This document shows positions 44,225 to 51,104 of a stretch of 64,000 nt of DNA, in pieces (position 1 is the stretch's first letter; each line of letters opens with the position of its first letter). The notes under the pieces are model-generated. The model did no database searches. It was not told the origin of the DNA and saw only the letters and a list, made by a program, of their open reading frames with translations. The stretch comes from G963663365 sp963663365 (lineage in GTDB: Bacteria; Hinthialibacterota; Hinthialibacteria; Hinthialibacterales; G963663365). Made by a program: the position numbers and the translations under genes. Location: positions 806,001 to 870,000 of the forward strand of contig CAXXIH010000008.1 in assembly GCA_963663365.2 (NCBI GenBank), written 5' to 3'.

Positions 44225-44669
44225 GGCGTAAAGCGCAAGAGGTGGTATCAATCGAAAAAATTCTCTCCCCATCCACCAACTTCTCAAACAAACACACCAA
44301 GCACCGAAGGTGCGCAATGCAATAGCCCCGGGCAGAGTTTGAACATCGAAGACGGACAAACGCCGCCCGGGGTAGCCGTCCCCAAAAATCTCAAGCGCTG
44401 TAAGCGCGCAAGAAAAATCTCCGTATCCCCCTTGCAGGGTGCCGATTGAGAAATTCTCCGAACACACTTTGAAATCGTGAGCCGGCAGGCTTCTTGCCCG
44501 CAGGGGTACCCTGACGTGAGCCGTTAGGTCCCGCCTCGGCGGGATCCACGGCGGCCACGCCGCGCGGGCGAATCTCCTGATGAGCCGCTGTTTCAGAACC
44601 TTCCGTACAGGCAGGATTGTCCGGAAGGGGGTTTTGAAACCACTTCTAAGCATTAAAATCTACTCTCAC
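44225..44669. other. GC-rich structured spacer
   Basis: No convincing gene. The stretch about 44465-44590 has several inverted repeats (for example TCCCGCC-TC-GGCGGGA) and a base composition unlike its neighbours. It could be a dispersed repeat element or a structured RNA. The long - strand open frame across it looks non-protein-like. Confidence 0.4.
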
Positions 44670-45557
44670 TCAATTTTGGGGAGCCAGTTCCGATTTCAAC
44701 TTTGTCAGCTGATTTTGTACATCTACTACATCGACTTGAAACACATCCGGATGCTCGACCGCCAAGACTCTCTGGATGGCAAAGATATCCTGTACCAGGC
44801 GTTGCAGCTGTTCTCGGCTTTGTTGCAGAGCCAGCATGTCGGCTTTCATCATTTCCGTAAAAACAAGATAAGAATCTCTCAACTCCACAAGTTCCCGCCG
44901 CAGCCTTTCAACATCCGCCAGATTTTTCTTTTGCCGCGCATTTAAGAATTCGCCGAACAGGTTCTCGAAGGCTTCGATTTGTGGGTTGTTGTCACGGCGA
45001 TTTTTCAAACGGTCTTCAGCCGAGGTAATTTCAACAATGAGCTCTTTTACACCCTCCCAAGCATCGCGCAACTCCTTCTCCGCATCCCGCGCCTTTTGAG
45101 GATCGGTATGCGCCGCCTTGATGTACTTGTTAATGCCGGAAAATGCAATCGCCAAAATCACCAACATCTCTTGCCGCAACAGGCGCACATTGCCTTTCAT
45201 GGCGCGCCGAATCGCCATTTGAAGTGCTTGGATTTCGATATTCTTGTGACTCTGCAGGGCAAGATAGAGGTTGGCCTGCTCAATCGTGAGCCAAACCGCT
45301 TGGCCGTTGACATAGGCCCGGACCATTCGCGTAGGTTTGGATTCTTTGACCTCATCATCAACATCCAACAAATGATCGAGTTTTTGTTGGAGGGCGCCCA
45401 TATCCACGCCTTCGCCCGAATAAATATCATCCATGGCGAAAGACTCGACGGGACGCAGTTGAATTTCCTCTTCGGCGATTCTTACTCGCGCCAGTTCTTC
45501 AACATCGTAAAGATCTGAAGCCTCCGGATCACCAAATAATTCTGCAAAGATATCCAT
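44670..45557 (-). CDS. Coiled-coil protein of unknown function
   Basis: 295 residues from ATG 45557; the frame stays open to a TTG at 45629, but MDIFAELFGDPE is the more natural start. Nearly all charged helix, no signal peptide or membrane helix. The segment LDHLLDVDDE then VRAYVNGQAVWLTIEQANL (about 85-130) resembles LDQLVGKHR and VRGGKVIWITRDEMN in the coiled-coil protein upstream of fapA (15971-16945). I know no function. It is convergent to the WD40-like gene. Confidence 0.75.
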   Translation of the reverse strand: MDIFAELFGDPEASDLYDVEELARVRIAEEEIQLRPVESFAMDDIYSGEGVDMGALQQKLDHLLDVDDEVKESKPTRMVRAYVNGQAVWLTIEQANLYLALQSHKNIEIQALQMAIRRAMKGNVRLLRQEMLVILAIAFSGINKYIKAAHTDPQKARDAEKELRDAWEGVKELIVEITSAEDRLKNRRDNNPQIEAFENLFGEFLNARQKKNLADVERLRRELVELRDSYLVFTEMMKADMLALQQSREQLQRLVQDIFAIQRVLAVEHPDVFQVDVVDVQNQLTKLKSELAPQN

Positions 45558-45810
45558 GCCGTTAAGTCCGTATAGATTAAGACTAGCATGCTGGCTCCCT
45601 ACGGAGCAAATGAATGGTGCATAAACCAACAGGTAATGGATAGCGTCTTTTCAGCCTCAGGAGTCATGGCCAAACCGGATACTCCCGGATGACACCAATT
45701 TTCAATTTTCGTTCGTAACTGAGACCTACAGATAGTCGTTAGATAATTATTGTTTCTCTTGGGGAAAATTAAATCCATTTTCTGTCCGGTATAGACCGGC
45801 GGGGGTGAAA

Positions 45811-45939
45811 ATGGGTCCGATATGGCCTGGAATCTGGTTGGCGGTGGGGCTAACCGGCACATGGTTGCTGATTCTTTTTATCGGCCTAATTGTGTTCGCG
45901 GTCTATTGGCTTTACTTCGCCCCGAAGGATGAAGAATAG
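45811..45939 (+). CDS. Small single-span membrane protein (42 aa)
   Basis: ATG 45811 follows a run of G (ggcggggg) at suitable distance. MGPIWPGIWLAVGLTGTWLL continues through ILFIGLIVFAVYWLYF to a charged end APKDEE. One membrane helix with a short outside or inside tail. No family recognised; short hydrophobic proteins of this type are often missed. It stands alone between two - strand genes. Confidence 0.5.
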   Translation: MGPIWPGIWLAVGLTGTWLLILFIGLIVFAVYWLYFAPKDEE

Positions 45940-46018
45940 GCTGGTATAACACAGAAATCCTAAATAACGTGCCTAAAATATCACATCAATTTAAATTGAG
46001 TTTTGGGAGTGCCCTCGC

Positions 46019-46372
46019 CTAGCATGTCACATGGAAAATGCCGATTTTGGGATCAGGTGCGGAATTTAGAATGCCAATGGCTTCCGGCGTGGGGGCAAGT
46101 TCAATACGGACTCCTTCCGCCTCCAAATAGGCCCGGGCTTCTTCTGAAAGATCCAGACACCCATATTGCCCCGTCCCGATCACAACCAGCGGAACATCCA
46201 CTTCATAAATCTTTCGGACTTCATCGAGCGAAACAATATGCGAAGTGCCGTAGACTTTTTTGGAGAGTTTCTTTTTGCGTTTGCGCACTTTCCCGCTGCT
46301 GCGCACGACGACATCATGCTCATACACTCGTCCGCTGATGGTAATTTGCCCGAACCGGGTTGCCTCGATCAT
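46019..46372 (-). CDS. Mth938-like domain protein
   Basis: 117 residues from ATG 46372, behind aaggagg. The sequence runs MIEATRFGQITISGRVYEHD, then HIVSLDEVRKIYEVDVPLVV, IGTGQYGCLDLSEEARAYLE and the end PTPEAIGILN. This is the Mth938/NDUFAF3 fold (VIGTGQ...L and PTxEAI), a small conserved family whose exact biochemical role in bacteria is unclear. The length is normal. Confidence 0.85.
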   Translation of the reverse strand: MIEATRFGQITISGRVYEHDVVVRSSGKVRKRKKKLSKKVYGTSHIVSLDEVRKIYEVDVPLVVIGTGQYGCLDLSEEARAYLEAEGVRIELAPTPEAIGILNSAPDPKIGIFHVTC

Positions 46373-46665
46373 CCCAGATGCCTCCTTGGCCCGCCGGGGA
46401 AGCATCAATTACGCTGACACAATTCCCCGCCACAAAATCCTCTTCCGCACCCCGAAAGTGTAACACAAAATAGGCACCTTTCAAAACGGCAATTCCATGG
46501 CACACATAAGCGCCAACGAGTCCTATCTATTCCGCCCCGGCAAAGAATACCGGACACTACGCATCTTCCCGGCCCCGGCCAACTGCAGATACTTGTCGCT
46601 TTCCGGTTACGAATGCGCTATTCTTCTCTCGTTCGGTATTCAAACCGTTCCCGCGAGGTGGAATC

Positions 46666-46866
46666 GTGATTTATGACATTGGAGAAACAGCAGGCGTAAT
46701 GTGGAAAACCTTGGAAACCAAAGGGCCGCAATCCGCAAAAAAACTGAAGAAGGCCACGAAACTCGATTCCGATATTTTCTATATGGCATTGGGATGGTTG
46801 GCCCGCGAAGATAAAATCGACATCAAAAAAACCGGGAAAACAAAAATCAAAATAGCCCTCAAATAG
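46666..46866 (+). CDS. Winged-helix protein (DUF2582 type)
   Basis: 66 residues from a GTG behind gaggtgg: MIYDIGETAGVMWKTLETKG, then AKKLKKATKLDSDIFYMALG and WLAREDKIDIKK. The helix-turn-helix plus wing layout matches the small DUF2582 winged-helix family found in many anaerobes and Bacteroidetes. It could bind DNA, but no target is apparent. Confidence 0.8.
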   Translation: MIYDIGETAGVMWKTLETKGPQSAKKLKKATKLDSDIFYMALGWLAREDKIDIKKTGKTKIKIALK

Positions 46867-46893
46867 CCGCATCACTCAAAGCGGCCTACAGTT

Positions 46894-47028
46894 CTACAAA
46901 ATCTTGGAAACCTCACGCTCCAACGCGGCGGTAACCCAAGCGTATAAACTCTTTCCTTCCGTTTCCGAAGCGACAGCCAATTTCCTGTGCAGTTCAGGAT
47001 CGATACGTACTACAAATTTACCGGACAT
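46894..47028 (-). CDS. Ribbon-helix-helix (HicB-type) protein, 44 aa
   Basis: On the - strand, 44 codons read MSGKFVVRIDPELHRKLAVA then SETEGKSLYAWVTAALEREV. The strand KFVVRIDPELH and the following helices are the RHH DNA-binding end of HicB-type antitoxins. The upstream HicB-like domain and a toxin gene are missing. It begins 25 nt after the radical SAM gene. No clear ribosome site is visible, so expression could depend on read-through. Confidence 0.7.
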   Translation of the reverse strand: MSGKFVVRIDPELHRKLAVASETEGKSLYAWVTAALEREVSKIL

Positions 47029-47052
47029 AGGTTTGTTTGGCTCTATAAAAAC

Positions 47053-48546
47053 TCAATCCCGCTCCCTTGCCAACGGGTCGGCAACGGCATCTTCAAGGAA
47101 TACAGCCCGCATATCCTCGCGCTCCACACCAACTCTTAGAATACGCGGAGTAAGCACCTCGCGGGGCAAAACCGACAGCGCCGCCTCGGTATGCGCTTCC
47201 CAAACACTATGCGGGGGGACTTTTACCCGGCCCTTAAAGGTCAGTTCGCGGCGGATACGGCGCAACGCCTTACGCATGTCTTTGGGAGAGGCCTGTGGAG
47301 CGGCGGCATAAGGTGTTGTGGCCTTGGGCACAAAAGGTGACACGCTGCAAACCACACGTCCGCCGCCTGAACCGGTAAAGGCCCGGTCAATCCTTTTGCT
47401 CTGTTCAATAATATCGTCGATATCGTCATTCATATCCCGGCCCGGCGCGCCAATCAGCCAATAAAGTTTCAATTGAGGGAAACGCCGTCTTCCGGCGCGT
47501 TCGGCAACATCCAAAATCACGTCGTTACGCATACGTTTGCCGATCTCAAAACGCCGTTCTTCATCCCCGGCCTCGGGAGCTAAGGTGATCGTATTGTTCC
47601 CCCCTTGGCGCAACAGGTCCAAAAAATCATCGGTCAGGCGATCCGCGCGCAGAGAGGAAGTGCTGAATTTCAAATTCATATTCACCAAAAATGCCGCTAG
47701 ACGATCCAACTCCGGATGGTCGGCCACCGCCGCGCCCAAAAGCCCGACCTTTTGAATTTGATGGCGATGGAGAGTTATATACTCCTCCAGGTCTTCCGCT
47801 TTTCGAAACCGCCATCCGCCAACATGGAAAGTAATTACGCAGAACTTGCAGCGGTGGCTGCATCCTCTTGATACTTCCAGTAAAAACGCTCCGCCGAATT
47901 GGTCATCGGGCGCAAGGATAACAGAGTGGCATGGATAATTTTTAAAATCTTTCAACACACCGCGCGGCGTTAAACTTGGATTCTCGGCATACCCTAATGC
48001 AGGTACGTATAAATGCGGAATCTCTGCCAGACTTTCCAACAACGTCCGGCGTTTATCCGCGCTAGACTCTGCTCTTCGAACGATATCTCCAACAAATTCT
48101 TCAGCTTCACCAAAGGCAATAACATCCGCGATTTCTTCTGCTAATGCAGGATGGGCCGAGGCGGCAATACCACCGATGATAATCACCGGATCGCCATCTT
48201 CGCGGTCTTTAGCCAAAGGCGCGATACCCGCATCCGCCAACATGCGGACAAGGTTAAAAATATCCAGTTCATAGGTAAGCGAGAAAGCGATTAAAGAGAA
48301 CGATGAGAGCGGACGGCCGCTTTCAAGACTTCGCGCTTCATCTCCCTCATTTTCGGACATGCAAACACGTTCCACATGCGCGCCGGACTCAACCAGCAAA
48401 CGCAAAACCTGCTGGTAGCCCAAGCTGGTCATGGCAATCGAATAGAGCTGAGGATAAGCCAAAGCCACAGAAAGGCTTCCACCATGGGGGATATCGATCA
48501 GATGGATTTCACGTTCGATGAGGTTTTGTATCGCAGTGGGGGACAT
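47053..48546 (-). CDS. B12-domain-type radical SAM protein
   Basis: 497 residues. The N-terminal 180 residues resemble a B12-binding-like fold (SVALAYPQLYSIAMTSLGYQ, FSLTYELDIFN, VIIIGGIAA); the radical SAM barrel follows with the 4Fe-4S motif CSHRCKFC (about residue 230), then TSSLRADRLTD and ITLAPEAGDEERR. The layout matches the TIGR03960/YgiQ-like group of uncharacterised radical SAM enzymes. The substrate is unknown. The start is 2 nt from the prenyltransferase stop, so it is in an operon with the quinone-type genes upstream. Confidence 0.88.
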   Translation of the reverse strand: MSPTAIQNLIEREIHLIDIPHGGSLSVALAYPQLYSIAMTSLGYQQVLRLLVESGAHVERVCMSENEGDEARSLESGRPLSSFSLIAFSLTYELDIFNLVRMLADAGIAPLAKDREDGDPVIIIGGIAASAHPALAEEIADVIAFGEAEEFVGDIVRRAESSADKRRTLLESLAEIPHLYVPALGYAENPSLTPRGVLKDFKNYPCHSVILAPDDQFGGAFLLEVSRGCSHRCKFCVITFHVGGWRFRKAEDLEEYITLHRHQIQKVGLLGAAVADHPELDRLAAFLVNMNLKFSTSSLRADRLTDDFLDLLRQGGNNTITLAPEAGDEERRFEIGKRMRNDVILDVAERAGRRRFPQLKLYWLIGAPGRDMNDDIDDIIEQSKRIDRAFTGSGGGRVVCSVSPFVPKATTPYAAAPQASPKDMRKALRRIRRELTFKGRVKVPPHSVWEAHTEAALSVLPREVLTPRILRVGVEREDMRAVFLEDAVADPLARERD

Positions 48547-48548
48547 GG

Positions 48549-49406
48549 CTAAAGGAACTTATCCAATAAGGCAATCGCCGCGAAGAGAAGGCTCAGCGTG
48601 CCATTGACAGTAAAAAATGCGACATTGACACGGCTCAAGTCATCTGGCGATACCAGACGGTGCTCGTACCAAAGCGCCGCCGCAAAAAGCACAACACCGG
48701 CTACATAAATCCCGCCCAATCCGGCAAGCAAACCGAAGGCAAAAAGAGCCAAACAACAAATGCCGTGCATAATCCGGGCTAGGCGTAATGCTCCGGCCCT
48801 CCCGTATTTCACAACCAATGAATAAAGGCCCTCAACCCGGTCGAAACCTTCATCGGGTAACGCATAGATCACATCGAAACCCGCTACCCACATCAGCACA
48901 CCCAGCCCAAGCACCAAGGGAGGCAATTCCAATACACCTCGTACGGCAATCCAGGCCCCGATTGGCGCCAAAGCCAACGAAAGTCCCAACACCATATGCG
49001 AGTAATTCGTGAAACGTTTGGTATAGGAATAGCCACAAACAATCAGCAAAGCCACCGGCGAGAGTTTAAAAGTCAATGGATTGAGTCCCCACGCTCCCAA
49101 CAAGAAAATAACCGCACTGCCTGCAAAAAGACCATAGGCCTCCCAAACTCCAACCAATCCAAGCGGCAGATGCCGGTCCTTTGTTCGTGGATTGCGTGCA
49201 TCGATAGCCCGGTCCGCAATGCGGTTAAACGTCATGGCCGCAGTGCGCGCCGAGGCAAGGCAAACCAAAACCAAAAAAAACGTCTTCCACCCCGGCCATC
49301 CACCCGCAGCCACAACCATCGATATCATGGCAAAAGGAACGGAAAAGACAGTGTGCGGAAACTTCACCAAATCCAAATAGTGGGCAATGCGGCAACCAAA
49401 GCTCAT
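48549..49406 (-). CDS. UbiA-family prenyltransferase (MqnP/4-hydroxybenzoate polyprenyltransferase-like)
   Basis: 285 residues from ATG 49406, the usual family length; a longer frame reaching 49550 would overlap ubiX. The first Asp-rich motif is NRIADRAIDARNPRTKDRHL and the second is YALPDEGFDRVEGLYSL, both needed for Mg-prenyl-diphosphate binding. Eight or so hydrophobic segments place it in the membrane. With UbiX next to it and no aromatic-quinone genes around, a role in futalosine-type menaquinone synthesis (MqnP) is likely, but ubiquinone-type use cannot be excluded. Confidence 0.88.
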   Translation of the reverse strand: MSFGCRIAHYLDLVKFPHTVFSVPFAMISMVVAAGGWPGWKTFFLVLVCLASARTAAMTFNRIADRAIDARNPRTKDRHLPLGLVGVWEAYGLFAGSAVIFLLGAWGLNPLTFKLSPVALLIVCGYSYTKRFTNYSHMVLGLSLALAPIGAWIAVRGVLELPPLVLGLGVLMWVAGFDVIYALPDEGFDRVEGLYSLVVKYGRAGALRLARIMHGICCLALFAFGLLAGLGGIYVAGVVLFAAALWYEHRLVSPDDLSRVNVAFFTVNGTLSLLFAAIALLDKFL

Positions 49407-49501
49407 TGGGATTCGTCTCTGCCGGTTATTTAATTTCTTCGATTGAGCCGTCAGATCATAAAGACTATACCGGCGTTCCGCCGCAAGGTTACGGGAAAGG
49501 G

Positions 49502-50185
49502 CTATCGCTCCACGTTTTCCTTTACGGCGGTATTTTTTGACTTGCCGCAAAGCGCTTCCCAGCCACCTTTAATTAATGGACGGCCATCAAATCCCAGATG
49601 ATCCAAGATGCGGGAAACCACGAAATCCACAAGATCATTGACCGTTTCGGGCTGATGGTAGAAACCTGGATTGGCAGGCATGATGGTCGCCCCAGCGTCG
49701 GTTAGGGTCAACATGTTGGTCAAATGAATGCGGCTATAGGGTGTTTCACGTGGAACAATGATTAGCGGGAAACGTTCTTTTAGGCAGACTTCGGCCATAC
49801 GCCCGGTTAGGTTCTCGGATGTACCTGAAGCCAACCTGCCCAGAGTTCCGCCCGAGCACGGCACAATCACCGCTCCCCGTAGGCGATAGGAACCGGAGGC
49901 TGGGAGCGCACCGATATCTTCAACAGGGTGATATTCCGCCAAATGGCCCGGCAGACCGGCAAACCATGAAGACTCTCCGGTTCGAGGATTCACTTGGCAA
50001 TCCGTTTCTTCATGCATAATCCGTAAAGCAGGCTTGGATATCGTCCAGTGCACACGGCACTCCCGGGAAACTAGTTCCTGGAGTAAGCGAATGCCATAAA
50101 CGACGCCCGACGCCCCGCTGAGCGAAACGGCCACCGGACGGTCATTTCCATGATTTGAAACGTTGGATTGAGACATGTTCATCAT
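49502..50185 (-). CDS. ubiX: UbiX-type flavin prenyltransferase
   Basis: 227 residues. VAVSLSGASGVVYGIRLLQEL is the flavin-binding Rossmann start (the family has TGASG); IVPCSGGTLGRLASGTSENL and RFPLIIVPRETPYSRIHLTN (R-E-T-P) are the prenyl-phosphate and FMN-binding loops. The enzyme makes prenylated FMN for a UbiD-type decarboxylase; no ubiD is in the window. It lies upstream of the prenyltransferase on the same strand, a standard quinone-pathway pairing. The N-terminal 15 residues before RPVAV are variable, so the exact ATG among the first few is uncertain. Confidence 0.93.
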   Translation of the reverse strand: MMNMSQSNVSNHGNDRPVAVSLSGASGVVYGIRLLQELVSRECRVHWTISKPALRIMHEETDCQVNPRTGESSWFAGLPGHLAEYHPVEDIGALPASGSYRLRGAVIVPCSGGTLGRLASGTSENLTGRMAEVCLKERFPLIIVPRETPYSRIHLTNMLTLTDAGATIMPANPGFYHQPETVNDLVDFVVSRILDHLGFDGRPLIKGGWEALCGKSKNTAVKENVER

Positions 50186-50318
50186 CAGACATTAAGTCTA
50201 TGCAGAGCCTATTTCCACGAAAGGGTTATGCCGCGACTCTTGGGGAGCCATCAGGATTGAACCATCTCGTGCTAAAGTGCCCAGTCTTTGAGGGCTTTAC
50301 TCCGGTAATTCGTTATCG

Positions 50319-50861
50319 ATGGAAGAAGAACGTAATAATTTGCCCATATTTTGGCTGTGGACAGCTGGCCTTTCTTGTCTGTTGCTAAGCACATCCAGTG
50401 TGCTTCGCAGCTTCGGGATTTTGGTGCATCTCATCATATATGCCACAGGCTACCAGGTGCCCAGCGATCCAAGAGTAGTGGCCGCCATGGAAAAGATTCT
50501 GGCCAGTCCTCACAGTACAGTTGGAATTACAGCATTCAACTGTGTCCTTTGGCTCTTGGCCACAATTTTCTGCATTAACTTGCTTCGATTGCGTGAGTGG
50601 AGTCGAATCAGCCTATTGACAGTAATTGGCATCGATTTGTTGATGACCCTATTTGTCGCGGTTGTTAATGCCTATCGGTACCAGACTCTCGGCAGCCAAG
50701 GATACGAGCCAACGGCCGAAATTGGCGTAATGACTACAATATTAGAAGTGGCCATTTCCATCGTACTCTGTCACCCCCGCATCTCGGAATTAACCCGCGG
50801 TTGTGACTCGGACCATCCGCCTCATTCCCCCCATCAAGACCGACCTTGGGACCGGAGCTAA
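50319..50861 (+). CDS. Four-helix membrane protein of unknown function
   Basis: 180 residues with four hydrophobic segments (about 10-40, 68-90, 98-118 and 135-150) and a hydrophilic tail. No recognised motif. A ribosome site is not obvious before ATG 50319. It is divergent from ubiX and 240 bases upstream of the DUF2325 gene. An internal-membrane location is the only thing the sequence supports. Confidence 0.6.
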   Translation: MEEERNNLPIFWLWTAGLSCLLLSTSSVLRSFGILVHLIIYATGYQVPSDPRVVAAMEKILASPHSTVGITAFNCVLWLLATIFCINLLRLREWSRISLLTVIGIDLLMTLFVAVVNAYRYQTLGSQGYEPTAEIGVMTTILEVAISIVLCHPRISELTRGCDSDHPPHSPHQDRPWDRS

Positions 50862-51104
50862 GAAGCAGGCTCTGTGTCTGCCGGAAATTGGGCAAGAATT
50901 CATTTTCCCATCCATCGACGCAACAGCTGTCTCCTGGCACCATATCAGGTATTCTATACACGGAGCCTTAAGCCAGATCTCCCAAGTTCAGTTTTCTTAG
51001 GAAGAGCCAAGAGATTTGGATTTTGGCCGATAACAATTCGAAGGCAAGCGGATTCTGTTACGTTTACCTTCCGATAAATCAATTGAGCGCCGGGAAGGCC
51101 TGTC

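Noticed and set aside
44180..44653. A 157-codon - strand open frame
   Set aside because: It overlaps the perfect hairpin after the WD40-like gene and inverted repeats, has an odd Arg/Pro/Trp-rich composition and no ribosome site.
46498..46674. A 58-codon + strand open frame (MAHISANESYLFRPGK...)
   Set aside because: No ribosome site, it overlaps the start of the winged-helix gene, and I find no family signature; left out though not fully excluded.
50934..50950. TGGCACC as a sigma-54 promoter before the DUF2325 gene
   Set aside because: The -24 half is good, but no GC is found at the required -12 spacing.
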